DNA from: DAISJI01 sp964559835
GTDB taxonomy: Bacteria > Acidobacteriota > Terriglobia > Terriglobales > Acidobacteriaceae
Reading direction: 5' to 3'
NCBI GenBank assembly: GCA_964559835.1
Contig: CAZLJE010000014.1
Location: 72,375 to 136,374, forward strand
DNA: 64,000 nucleotides
Shown piece after piece: positions 1 through 7,299 of this stretch (positions are counted from its first letter, which is position 1; each line of letters begins with the position of its first letter). The notes below the pieces were generated by a model. It ran no database searches, was not told the DNA's origin, and saw nothing but the letters and a program-made list of their open reading frames with translations. The translations under genes were made by a program, and so were the position numbers.

Positions 1-1
1 G

Positions 2-934
2 ATCGACGAAGCAGTGCTTGTCGGAGGATCGACACGGATTCCGCGGGTACGGGCGCTGGTGAAAGAACTTTTTCAGCGCGAGCCGCATAGCGAGTTGAAT
101 CCCGACGAAGTCGTCGCGCTGGGGGCGGCGGTGCAGGCGAACATTCTCGGCGGCGGGTCGGATGTCACGAAGGACATGCTGCTGCTCGATGTTACGCCGC
201 TGTCGCTGGGCATCGAAGCGCTCGGCGGCGTGGTGGCGAAGATCATTCATCGGAATTCGACCGTTCCCGCATCCGCGACCGAACATTTCACGACCGGCGT
301 TGAGGGTCAGACGAACGTTGCGATCCATGTGCTGCAAGGCGAGCGCGAACTAGCAAAGGACAATCGCTCGCTGGCGCGGTTCGACCTGAAGGGCATTCCG
401 CCGATGCCGGCTGGACTGCCGCGCATCGAGGTGAAATTCCTGATCGACGCTAACGGCATTCTGCACGTGTCGGCGCGTGAGCAGCGGAGCGGCAAAGAAG
501 CCGAGATCCAGGTACAGCCGAGCTATGGGCTGACTGACGATCAGGTCGAGAGCATGATCCTGGAGTCGTTCGACTACGCGGAGCAGGACTTCGCTCAGCG
601 GCAGGTCATCGAAGCACGCAACGAGGCGAACACGATCCTGACCGCGCTGCAGAAGGGGCGCAGCAATCCGGCGTGGGGAGCTTTGTCGGCGACGGAGCGC
701 GAGCAGATCGCGAAGCTGGAGCAAGCTTTGCGCGTGGTGATGGAGCAGGACGATTACAAAGCGATTCGCGATGCAGTGGACGCGCTCAACCAGGGCACGA
801 TGCGGTTGGCCGAATTGATGATGGATTCCGCGGTATCGAGTGCGCTAAAGGGCAAGACGATGGAAGAAACGAATATGGGCGAAGGGCCGGAGTCACCGCA
901 TCCGATCGCGCCGGCGGAGATCAACAGAAGTTAG
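2..934 (+). CDS. hscA: Fe-S assembly Hsp70 chaperone HscA (C-terminal part)
   Basis: The reading frame is open from base 2, so the N-terminal ATPase half lies before the window. The visible part starts at the last piece of the Hsp70 nucleotide-binding domain (VGGSTRIPRV), passes through the linker (LLLDVTPLSLGIE), then the beta-sandwich substrate domain and the helical lid. In the family, HscA works with HscB to move Fe-S clusters from IscU to target proteins. The assignment to HscA rather than DnaK rests on the immediate downstream genes, fdx and iscX, and on a short C-terminus lacking the DnaK glycine-rich tail. The stop codon lies inside a TTAGTAG repeat (929-949). The 109-base gap to fdx is filled with REP-like palindromes. 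Confidence 0.9.
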   Translation: MDEAVLVGGSTRIPRVRALVKELFQREPHSELNPDEVVALGAAVQANILGGGSDVTKDMLLLDVTPLSLGIEALGGVVAKIIHRNSTVPASATEHFTTGVEGQTNVAIHVLQGERELAKDNRSLARFDLKGIPPMPAGLPRIEVKFLIDANGILHVSAREQRSGKEAEIQVQPSYGLTDDQVESMILESFDYAEQDFAQRQVIEARNEANTILTALQKGRSNPAWGALSATEREQIAKLEQALRVVMEQDDYKAIRDAVDALNQGTMRLAELMMDSAVSSALKGKTMEETNMGEGPESPHPIAPAEINRS

Positions 935-949
935 TAGTTAGTAATTAGC
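929..949. repeat. TTAGTAG stutter at the hscA stop
   Basis: Three near-copies of AGTTAGT in tandem; the hscA stop codon (932-934) is inside. No paired arm is evident. Confidence 0.6.
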
Positions 950-971
950 TGGCGAACCCAGCCACAGAATC

Positions 972-1040
972 GTAGCCCACGGCGTAAGCCGTGGGTGCAG
1001 GTGATGACAAGAAAGCAGAGCCCCTTCAGGGGCGAAAGAA
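972..1040. repeat. Two REP-like palindromes between hscA and fdx
   Basis: GTAGCCCACGGCGTAAGCCG (972-991, running to 995) has a GTAG foot followed by a palindrome; an exact 24-bp copy is at 61484-61507. A second palindrome, AGCCCCTTCAGGGGCGAAAG (1019-1038), lies just before the fdx start. Confidence 0.75.
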
Positions 1041-1043
1041 TTT

Positions 1044-1457
1044 ATGGCTGAAGAGCAGAACAAGAACACGGGCACCGCGACCGCCGAACTCGCGCCCAAC
1101 ACAGTGCGGGTGACCTTCCTGCCGGAAGGGCGGACAGTCGAGTTCGAGAACGGCAAGCTGCCGTACAAGGATCATGGCAAGCCGCAGTCGATCCTCGACG
1201 TGGCGATCAACAACAACGTATTTCTCGACCACGCCTGCGGCGGCAATTGCGCCTGCACCACCTGTCACGTGCACGTCGTCAAAGGCGCTGAGCTGCTGAG
1301 CGAGATGGATGACGACGAGGCCGACCGTCTCGATATGGCCGCCGACCTGCAGCTCAATTCGCGCCTCGGGTGCCAGGTCACGATCGAGAAGCCGGGCGAA
1401 GTCGTGGTCAAGATCCCTGAGTGGAACCGGAATTACGTTTCGGAAGAACACCACTAG
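1044..1457 (+). CDS. fdx: ISC-type [2Fe-2S] ferredoxin
   Basis: A 137-aa adrenodoxin-type ferredoxin. The cluster ligands are visible as C65, C71 and C74 in HACGGNCACTTCH, with the fourth at C110 (RLGCQV); C69 is the extra cysteine typical of ISC ferredoxins. It supplies electrons for Fe-S cluster assembly on IscU. About 18 residues precede the conserved fold, slightly longer than the E. coli protein. It lies between hscA and iscX as in the E. coli isc operon. The start ATG follows directly after a REP-like palindrome (1018-1040) and has no strong Shine-Dalgarno sequence; the only purine tract, GGGGCGAAAGAA, belongs to that palindrome. Confidence 0.95.
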   Translation: MAEEQNKNTGTATAELAPNTVRVTFLPEGRTVEFENGKLPYKDHGKPQSILDVAINNNVFLDHACGGNCACTTCHVHVVKGAELLSEMDDDEADRLDMAADLQLNSRLGCQVTIEKPGEVVVKIPEWNRNYVSEEHH

Positions 1458-1466
1458 AACTTTGGC

Positions 1467-1527
1467 GATTGAGTGATTTGTGATTGGGCGACTTCAAAAT
1501 CACCAATCACAAATCACTAAATCACAA
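1467..1527. repeat. GATTTGTGATT stutter palindrome before iscX
   Basis: Left arm GATTGAGTGATTTGTGATT (1467-1485) and right arm AATCACCAATCACAAATCAC (1498-1517 onward) are inverted copies of one unit. A related element is at 15350-15418. Confidence 0.75.
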
Positions 1528-1539
1528 ATGGAGCAAGGA

Positions 1540-1755
1540 ATGGCTGCTGAGCTGCATTGGGATGATGCGGAAGAGATCGGCTACCAACTCGCCGACGCGC
1601 ACCCGGAAGTGAATCCGCTCGAAGTGCGCTTCACCGACCTGCACAAGCTGATCACGTCGCTGCCGACGTTCGCCGACGATCCGAAGAAGTCGAACGAAGG
1701 CAAACTCGAAGCCATCCAGATGGCGTGGAACGAAGAGTACGAAGACAGGAAATAA
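1540..1755 (+). CDS. iscX: Fe-S cluster assembly protein IscX
   Basis: A 71-aa acidic protein of the IscX family (about 66 residues in E. coli). Family features visible are LHWDDAEEIGYQLADAHP, then VRFTDLH, DDPKKSNEGKLEAIQMAW and an acidic C-terminus. IscX binds IscS and iron and modulates cluster assembly. I chose the ATG at 1540 because GGAG lies 6 bases upstream; an in-frame ATG at 1528 is possible, and the frame extends upstream only into a repeat element. It closes the hscA-fdx-iscX cluster. A stem-like repeat of CACGGAT units follows 10 bases after the stop and could end the transcript. Confidence 0.92.
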   Translation: MAAELHWDDAEEIGYQLADAHPEVNPLEVRFTDLHKLITSLPTFADDPKKSNEGKLEAIQMAWNEEYEDRK

Positions 1756-1764
1756 GAAAACCAG

Positions 1765-1831
1765 CCACGGATTTGCACGGATTGTCACGGATAAGAGAAA
1801 TTGATCCGTGCTGATCCGTGAAAATCCGTGG
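1765..1831. repeat. CACGGAT stutter palindrome after iscX
   Basis: Left arm holds CACGGAT three times (1766-1792), the right arm ATCCGTG three times (1804-1830), with an AT-rich loop between. Lies between convergent iscX and hutH and may act as terminator. A second element of this unit is at 4804-4884. Confidence 0.78.
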
Positions 1832-1837
1832 CGTCTT

Positions 1838-3424
1838 TTACTTCAGCACTGCCGCAACGTCTCCCCGCGCGATCACTTCCGCCACCTTTACGAAATCCGA
1901 TGCTAGCGACCGATCATGGTCCACTCTCGGACTCACCTTGCGAATCGCTGCGATCGACTGCTGAGCGCGCCGGCTCGGCTTGAGTGGTGCGAGAAAGTCC
2001 AGAGCCTGCGCAGCGGCGATGGCCTCAATCGCGAGCACGAATCGCGTGTTCTCGACGATCTTCTTCAGCTTGATGGCGGCGGTCATGCCCATGGAAACGT
2101 AATCTTCCTTGTTTCCCGAGGTGGTGATCGAGTCTACCGACGCGGGATGCGCCAGGACTTTGTTCTCGCTGGCGAGCGCCGCGGCCGTGACCTGCGGCAT
2201 CATGAAGCCGGAGTTCAGGCCCGCGCCTCCGGCGAGAAACGGCGGCAGCCCTTCGTTGGATGACGGGTTCACGAGGCGGTCGATGCGACGCTCGGAAATA
2301 CCGGCAAGCGCACTCAGCGCGATGGCGAGGAAGTCGAGCGCAAACGCGATCGGCTCGCCGTGGAAATTGCCGCCGCTGATGATGTCGCCGCGACGGCCGT
2401 TTGTCTGTTTTCCAACCTCCCGCGGCGCAACGAACACCAGCGGGTTATCGACGGCCGAGTTCATCTCGATCTCGAAGACGCGCAGGCAGTAGTCGAGCGC
2501 ATCGCGGACCGCGCCGTGGACCTGCGGAATGCAGCGCATCGAGTAGGCGTCCTGCACTTTGCCGCAATTGCGATGCGACTCGCGGACTTCGCTGCCCTCA
2601 AGCATGCGAACGAGGTTTTTCGCCGTCTGCGCCTGACCAGGATGCGGGCGAACCTGCTGGATACGTGGATCGAACGCCACGTCGGTGCCGCGGAGAGCGT
2701 CGGTGGTCATGGCGCCGATGACGTCGGCGGTGTCGACCATGGTTTGCGCCGCCATCAGGGCCAGCGACCCGACGGCGACCATCCCTTGCGTGCCGTTGAT
2801 GAGCGAGATCGCTTCCTTCGCTTCGAGTACGAGCGGCTTGATATCGGCGCGTTTCAGCGCCTGGGCGGAAGTGATCCGACGCGATACTGGGTCGCCCACT
2901 CGGCGCGGCCGCTTGGATTTCGAGTCTGCGTAGAACGCTTCGCCTTCGCCGATGAGCGTGAGTGCGAGATGCGCGAGGGGAGCGAGATCGCCGCTGGCGC
3001 CGACGCTGCCTTGCGACGGCACCACTGGATGCACGCCGCGGTTAAGCAGCAGGCAAAGCGCGTCGAGCACGACCGGGCGCACGCCGGAGTGTCCCTTGGC
3101 GAGCGAGTTGGCGCGCAGCAGGATCATCGCACGCACCTCGGCCTCGTTCAGCGGTTCGCCGACACCGACGGCATGCGAGCGCAGCAGGTTGACCTGGAGC
3201 TCGCGGATCTGCGCCGGTTCGATGCGCACGTCGCTCAGCTTGCCGACGCCGGTGGTGATGGCGTACGCGAGCTGGTTGTTTTCGACGAGTTCGTCGACGA
3301 CGGCGCGCGCAGCATTGACGCGTCCGCGCGCGTCGGGATCGAGCAGCACTGGACGGCGCTCGTACACGACCTCGCGCACGTCGGAGAGAGAAAGATCGTT
3401 GCCGTTGATATGGAGAGCTTGCAT
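1838..3424 (-). CDS. hutH: Histidine ammonia-lyase
   Basis: A 528-aa member of the aromatic amino acid lyase family, which converts L-histidine to urocanate and ammonia, the first step of histidine degradation. The MIO cofactor forms from Ala143-Ser144-Gly145 in GSVGASGDLAPLAHLAL. Other family blocks seen are TTGVGKLSD, LLRSHAVGVG, NGTQGM and the region SSNEGLPPFLAGGAGLNSGF. The length is close to the usual 500-510 residues, with a small basic insertion (SKSKRPRR) at about residue 174. No hutU or hutI lies nearby, so the rest of the pathway must be elsewhere. The start is followed upstream by a GTAATAA stutter palindrome separating it from the thioesterase gene. Confidence 0.95.
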   Translation of the reverse strand: MQALHINGNDLSLSDVREVVYERRPVLLDPDARGRVNAARAVVDELVENNQLAYAITTGVGKLSDVRIEPAQIRELQVNLLRSHAVGVGEPLNEAEVRAMILLRANSLAKGHSGVRPVVLDALCLLLNRGVHPVVPSQGSVGASGDLAPLAHLALTLIGEGEAFYADSKSKRPRRVGDPVSRRITSAQALKRADIKPLVLEAKEAISLINGTQGMVAVGSLALMAAQTMVDTADVIGAMTTDALRGTDVAFDPRIQQVRPHPGQAQTAKNLVRMLEGSEVRESHRNCGKVQDAYSMRCIPQVHGAVRDALDYCLRVFEIEMNSAVDNPLVFVAPREVGKQTNGRRGDIISGGNFHGEPIAFALDFLAIALSALAGISERRIDRLVNPSSNEGLPPFLAGGAGLNSGFMMPQVTAAALASENKVLAHPASVDSITTSGNKEDYVSMGMTAAIKLKKIVENTRFVLAIEAIAAAQALDFLAPLKPSRRAQQSIAAIRKVSPRVDHDRSLASDFVKVAEVIARGDVAAVLK

Positions 3425-3427
3425 GAG

Positions 3428-3498
3428 AGTAATAAGTAATAAGTAATAAGCGACACTGCTCTTGCGGCATTCGCTCCTTACTTATTACTTGTTACTTA
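3428..3498. repeat. GTAATAA stutter palindrome between hutH and thioesterase gene
   Basis: Left AGTAATAAGTAATAAGTAAT, right CTTACTTATTACTTGTTACT. The right arm encodes the thioesterase C-terminus and stop. Confidence 0.78.
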
Positions 3499-3910
3499 TA
3501 ATTTTGTCGACTGCATTCCGAAACGCTTCCTGATACTTCTCCGGCAGCGCGCGTTTGTTCATCTGCGCGTCGGTGACGATGTGCATGGTATCGCCCTCGG
3601 CTAAAAGTTCGCCGTCGCTGACGCGGACCGCTTCGTACCCAAACTGGATAAACGAATTCCGCACATGTTTCAGTGACGTGCGAATATGGACCTCGTCATC
3701 ATAGTGCGCCGGGGCCTTGAAGCGGCAGCGCGCGTCGACGACCGCGATGAAGCACTGGTCCTGCTCTTCCATGTCGCGGTAGCTGAAACCCATCTGCCGC
3801 AGCAGTTCCACGCGGCCGACCTCGAACCAGACGAAATAGTTCGCGTGGTAGACCACGCCCATCTGGTCGGTCTCGGCGTAACGCACGCGGACGATGCTCT
3901 CGTTAGTCAT
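3485..3910 (-). CDS. Acyl-CoA thioesterase, hotdog fold (YbgC / 4-hydroxybenzoyl-CoA type)
   Basis: A 141-aa single hotdog-domain thioesterase. The signature RYAETDQMGVVYHANYF holds the catalytic Asp15 and the HANY helix of the 4-hydroxybenzoyl-CoA/YbgC group. It hydrolyses acyl-CoA thioesters in the cytoplasm; the substrate cannot be read from sequence. It lies just upstream, in the same orientation, of hutH and just downstream of an enoyl-CoA hydratase and an HMG-CoA lyase-like gene, suggesting a role in acyl-CoA catabolism. The last residues (ISNK) and the stop codon are encoded by the stutter repeat at 3477-3498, so the natural C-terminus seems to have been set by the repeat. Confidence 0.88.
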   Translation of the reverse strand: MTNESIVRVRYAETDQMGVVYHANYFVWFEVGRVELLRQMGFSYRDMEEQDQCFIAVVDARCRFKAPAHYDDEVHIRTSLKHVRNSFIQFGYEAVRVSDGELLAEGDTMHIVTDAQMNKRALPEKYQEAFRNAVDKIISNK

Positions 3911-3925
3911 CAGCTTCGTTTACCA

Positions 3926-4014
3926 GGTATTTCGGTATATCGGTATTTCGGTTACCTGCACTCCAGACATCCAAAACAAAATTCGGAAGCTCCGAACCGA
4001 CATACCGAAATACC
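3926..4014. repeat. GGTATTTCGGTAT stutter palindrome
   Basis: Left GGTATTTCGGTATATCGGTA (3926-3945), right AACCGACATACCGAAATACC (3995-4014). It fills the gap between the thioesterase and crotonase genes. Confidence 0.75.
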
Positions 4015-4017
4015 GCC

Positions 4018-4797
4018 TCACGCACTCCATTTCGGCTTGCGCTTCTCCAGGAAACTGGTAATGCCCTCGCGAAAATCTGCCGTGGTGCGGATGCGCGCGT
4101 TGTCCTCGACCGCCTGCTTCATCTGTCGCTCGAGCGACTCGGCGATGAACCCGTTGATCAGCTTCTTTGTCAGGCGCACCGACGACGGCGAGTTCTCGAG
4201 CAATTGCGCGGCCAGTTCGCGCGCTCGCGTCATCAGGCGCTCCGGCTCGACGATCTCGTTGACCAGGCCGTAGCGGTGCGCTTCGGCAGCGTCGAACAGC
4301 CGGCCGGTCATGAGCAGGTCGCGCGCGATCTTGTGTCCCACCTGCCAAACCAGGATCGACGACACGATCGCGGGCACAAAGCCGATCTTCACTTCCGTGT
4401 AGCCGAACTTCGCCTCGGGCACGGAGAGGGTGAAGTCGGACATGGTGGCGATACCGGTGCCGCCCGCGATGGCCGCGCCATTCACGGCGGCGATCGTCGG
4501 GAGAGGGAAGTCGTACACGCGGCGGAACAACTGCGCCATGCGCGCCGAGTCCTGGACGTTCTGCTCGTGCGTCTTGCCGAGGAGGCCCTTGAGCTCTTCG
4601 AGGTCCAGTCCGGCACAGAAGGCTTTGCCCGCGCCGGTGATGATGACGACCTGTGCCGAAGATTTTTCTATTTCATCGAGCGCGGCGAGCAGTTCAGCGA
4701 CGAGTTCGAAGCTGACGGCGTTGCGCTTCTCGGGGCGATTGAGAGTGATGAGTGCGACGCGGTCTTCGTGGGCGAGCGTGAGCGTGTTGAAAGACAT
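4018..4797 (-). CDS. Enoyl-CoA hydratase/isomerase (crotonase) family protein
   Basis: A 259-aa crotonase-fold enzyme. Visible are the acyl-CoA site (LNRPEKRNAVS, AGKAFCAGLDL), the oxyanion-hole region AAVNGAAIAGG, and YTEVKIGFVPA with the second catalytic glutamate. The first catalytic Glu of classical hydratases (GGGCE) is replaced here (GGTGIAT), which fits methylglutaconyl-CoA hydratase or isomerase-like members more than FadB-type hydratases. Its neighbour is an HMG-CoA lyase-like gene, so a leucine degradation role (methylglutaconyl-CoA to HMG-CoA) is a reasonable inference. I start at the ATG at 4797; an upstream GTG (4809) lies inside a CACGGAT repeat and is unlikely. Confidence 0.85.
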   Translation of the reverse strand: MSFNTLTLAHEDRVALITLNRPEKRNAVSFELVAELLAALDEIEKSSAQVVIITGAGKAFCAGLDLEELKGLLGKTHEQNVQDSARMAQLFRRVYDFPLPTIAAVNGAAIAGGTGIATMSDFTLSVPEAKFGYTEVKIGFVPAIVSSILVWQVGHKIARDLLMTGRLFDAAEAHRYGLVNEIVEPERLMTRARELAAQLLENSPSSVRLTKKLINGFIAESLERQMKQAVEDNARIRTTADFREGITSFLEKRKPKWSA

Positions 4798-4803
4798 AAA
4801 CCT

Positions 4804-4884
4804 AGCCACGGATTTGCACGGATGTGCACGGATAAAACAAATAAAGATAAACCATCAGAAAGAAATCCGTGTGAATCCGTGGCT
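4804..4884. repeat. CACGGAT stutter palindrome between crotonase and HMG-CoA lyase genes
   Basis: Left AGCCACGGATTTGCACGGAT (4804-4823), right AATCCGTGTGAATCCGTGGC (4864-4883). Same unit as 1765-1831. Confidence 0.78.
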
Positions 4885-5746
4885 AAGTTTTGCTTTTGGC
4901 TGCGATATCGGCATTCATGCGCAGCACGTTGTCCAGCGGCTTGCGGATGGGCGGCGTGACTCCACGTTGCGCGAGCGCTTCGAGAACGGCTTCGGTCGGA
5001 ATATTACCGATCATCTCATCCTGCGCGAAGGGACACCCTCCGAGACCGCCAATCGCTGAATCGAAGCGGCGGACGCCCGCGTCGTACGCAGCCAGGACTT
5101 TCGCGACGGCCTCCTCTTTGCGCGAATGGAGGTGCACGCCTATGTCGAGGTAATCGAACTTCGCCAGCACGGCACGAACGAGCGACGCGACTTGCTCGGG
5201 CGAAGCAAGTCCGACCGTATCGGCAAGGGAAATACTTTTGATCTCGGTTTTCTCGATGAGGTCGACCGCTTCGACGACTTCGTCCGCGTCCCATGGATCG
5301 CCGTAAGGATTGCCGAACGCCATCGAGATGTAGACCACGACGTCGAGCGCGGCCTCGTCCGCCTTTTCCTTGATCTTCTCCAGCGTCTCGAAGGCGTCTT
5401 CGAGCGTCTGGTTCTGGTTCTTCTGGAGGAAGGTCGGCGAAATGGAGTAAGGAAATCCGACGGTGCGCACCGCCTCGGTGGCGATCGCGCGGTCGACGCC
5501 CTTTTCGTTCACGACGATGCCGATGATCTCAACGTCGTCCGGCGGATCGACCAGCTTCAACACCTCTTCCGAGTCGGCCATCTGCGGGACGGCCTTGGGC
5601 GACACGAACGAAGCGGCGTCGATATGCTTGAACCCGGCGCCGATCAGCGCGCGGAGGTACGCTGCTTTGACGTCGGCGGGGATGTGGGCCTTCAATCCCT
5701 GCCACGCGTCGCGCGGACACTCGATCAGCTTGATCTCGGATGCCAT
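4883..5746 (-). CDS. Hydroxymethylglutaryl-CoA lyase-like TIM-barrel lyase
   Basis: A 287-aa member of the HMGL-like family (HMG-CoA to acetoacetate plus acetyl-CoA). The active-site cysteine loop GGLGGCPFAQDEMIGN is intact and the N-terminal Arg-Asp pair is kept in ECPRDAWQG, but the usual VGPRDGLQNE context is altered. The metal-binding HxH is present as HLHS where the mitochondrial enzyme has HCHD. I recall similar variants annotated as HMG-CoA lyases in Bacteroidetes, so this is likely a subfamily and not a broken gene. It pairs with the downstream crotonase. The ATG at 5746 has GGA 9 bases upstream; ATG 5755 is the alternative. Its start region contributes the divergent spacer 5747-6016. 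Confidence 0.85.
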   Translation of the reverse strand: MASEIKLIECPRDAWQGLKAHIPADVKAAYLRALIGAGFKHIDAASFVSPKAVPQMADSEEVLKLVDPPDDVEIIGIVVNEKGVDRAIATEAVRTVGFPYSISPTFLQKNQNQTLEDAFETLEKIKEKADEAALDVVVYISMAFGNPYGDPWDADEVVEAVDLIEKTEIKSISLADTVGLASPEQVASLVRAVLAKFDYLDIGVHLHSRKEEAVAKVLAAYDAGVRRFDSAIGGLGGCPFAQDEMIGNIPTEAVLEALAQRGVTPPIRKPLDNVLRMNADIAAKSKT

Positions 5747-6016
5747 AGCAAACATTCCAAGATAAATGCCTCCGCTGTGCTAGGGCAACCCGGGTCACTC
5801 GGTGGTGCACGGCTGCCAAGAGTGTGTATGCCGATGCCCATCGTGCAATTGAGTAAATCCTACCCATACGCTGATTTGTAGATGCTGCAATAACTTACAC
5901 CGAAGGGCGAGGTTGCGTGGTGGAATCGAAACTGCACCAGAAGGAGAGTCGCCGCCGGACATGTATTTTGCGTATCGCGACATCCCTAAGATCCCACAGA
6001 AAGAACTGGAGCACAG

Positions 6017-7036
6017 ATGCCGGAAAGCGTAATGGACCTGATCGTTGCGGAGCTGAAGAAGAGCGGACCGTCGTACTATCCGCAACGTGGTGAACTGCGC
6101 AACGTGCGGGTTGTCGGCCACACGCCGAAAACCGACCACTACATTTACGACATCGTCATTGATTTCGCCGACGGCAGCGAGCGGCTGGCGGCCAAGGTGT
6201 ATCGCGGCGCCAAATTAGGCCAGCAGGGCGCGCGCACCATGGCCGAAACCGAGTACAACAACCTGAACCAGGTCTTCAGCGTGTTCGAGAAGAAGCGGCT
6301 GTCAGGTATTCCCCGGCCGGTCGGTGAATTCTCGGAGATGGGCGCGGTCGTTGCGGAAAAGCTGCTGGGGTTGCCGCTGCAGTCGATCATCATGAAGGCC
6401 GCGCTGCTTCCGGGCTACGCGGACCACGGCATCCTGACCGAGGCGGCGCGCCAGACCGGCGCCTGGTTGCGCAGCTTCCATAAAGCAACCGCCGACCTGC
6501 CGGCGCCTTTCGATCCGGCGGCGCTGCAGAAAGATCTCGAGAAGCTTTGCGACAACTGCCGCGGCGAGGGCCTGGACGACCACGCCGTGCGCACAATCCT
6601 GTCCGGATCGAAGAGCATCCTCTCGCGGTCGCGCAAGAACCTGCCGTGCTCGGCGGTGCTGTGCGACTTCACTCCGCTGAACGTGGTGGTGATGGAAAAC
6701 GGGCTCGGCTTCTGCGACTTCGCGAAGATGACGGCGCGCGGCAATTCCTACCAGGATGTCGCAACCTTCCTGGCGTGCGTTGAGGCGCTCGAGAAGTATC
6801 CGTTCTGCAACCGCAACATCACGGCGCAAGTGCAGGAGGAGTTCCTGAACGCGTACGGCGCGAGCGCGCAGGAACAGGCGATCCTGCGCGTGCTGAAGAT
6901 GAAGGCGCTGCTGGGAATGTTCGCGCAAGGACGCGGCGTAAAGGAAAGCGCGGTGCGGAAGAAAGTCATGTGGGCGACGGTGATGAAGCGGTTCATCCAG
7001 CAGGCGGCGCAGAGATCGCTCGCGCCCGCGGCCTGA
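6017..7036 (+). CDS. Aminoglycoside-phosphotransferase-fold kinase, substrate unknown
   Basis: A 339-aa protein of the APH/choline-kinase-like fold. The catalytic loop appears as VLCDFTPLNVVV (Asp as base, Asn for metal) and the second metal site as LGFCDFAKM. The N-lobe has AAKVYRG with a likely ATP-binding lysine, and VVAEKLLG. The canonical HGD is replaced by LCD, which is common in divergent members. It probably phosphorylates a small molecule or sugar; the sequence does not say which. GGAG lies 5 bases before the ATG. It is monocistronic: divergent from the HMG-CoA lyase gene and closed by an intrinsic terminator at 7108-7136. Confidence 0.72.
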   Translation: MPESVMDLIVAELKKSGPSYYPQRGELRNVRVVGHTPKTDHYIYDIVIDFADGSERLAAKVYRGAKLGQQGARTMAETEYNNLNQVFSVFEKKRLSGIPRPVGEFSEMGAVVAEKLLGLPLQSIIMKAALLPGYADHGILTEAARQTGAWLRSFHKATADLPAPFDPAALQKDLEKLCDNCRGEGLDDHAVRTILSGSKSILSRSRKNLPCSAVLCDFTPLNVVVMENGLGFCDFAKMTARGNSYQDVATFLACVEALEKYPFCNRNITAQVQEEFLNAYGASAQEQAILRVLKMKALLGMFAQGRGVKESAVRKKVMWATVMKRFIQQAAQRSLAPAA

Positions 7037-7107
7037 AGTTTCACGTGGGGCCGTCTAATACGCGGCGGTCCACACGGAAAAGACAACAAAACCTCATACG
7101 CCTCCTT

Positions 7108-7136
7108 GCCCGGCGCCCTTGGCCGGGCGATTTTTT
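7108..7136 (+). terminator. Intrinsic terminator after the APH-like gene
   Basis: Perfect 7-bp stem GCCCGGC/GCCGGGC with a 7-base loop, then GA and six T. Confidence 0.85.
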
Positions 7137-7140
7137 GGGA

Positions 7141-7241
7141 AGTAGTAAGTAATGAGTAATAGGTAATGAGAACCGAAAGGCAGTTCCGCATCTGCCGCTC
7201 TCATTGCTTATTACTCATTACTTATTACTCATTACTTATTA
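7141..7241. repeat. GTAATGAGTAATA stutter palindrome
   Basis: Left arm 7141-7170 (AGTAGTAAGTAATGAGTAAT onward), right arm 7199-7241 (TTATTACTCATTACTTATTA). Same unit as 3428 and 8298. Confidence 0.78.
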
Positions 7242-7246
7242 CGGAA

Positions 7247-7272
7247 ACAGCCCGAACTCGCGTCCGGGCTGT
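7247..7272 (-). terminator. Hairpin after the LolA-like gene
   Basis: 8-bp stem ACAGCCCG/CGGGCTGT; only three T follow on the minus strand, so termination strength is uncertain. Confidence 0.55.
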
Positions 7273-7299
7273 TCTTGAAACTGAAACTCGAAACTGAAA

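Noticed and set aside
2360..3439. 359-codon open frame opposite hutH
   Set aside because: Antisense shadow; hutH has an intact MIO motif over its full length.
4797..4809. Upstream GTG start of the crotonase gene
   Set aside because: The GTG is inside a CACGGAT repeat and adds only VARF; the ATG at 4797 fits the family.
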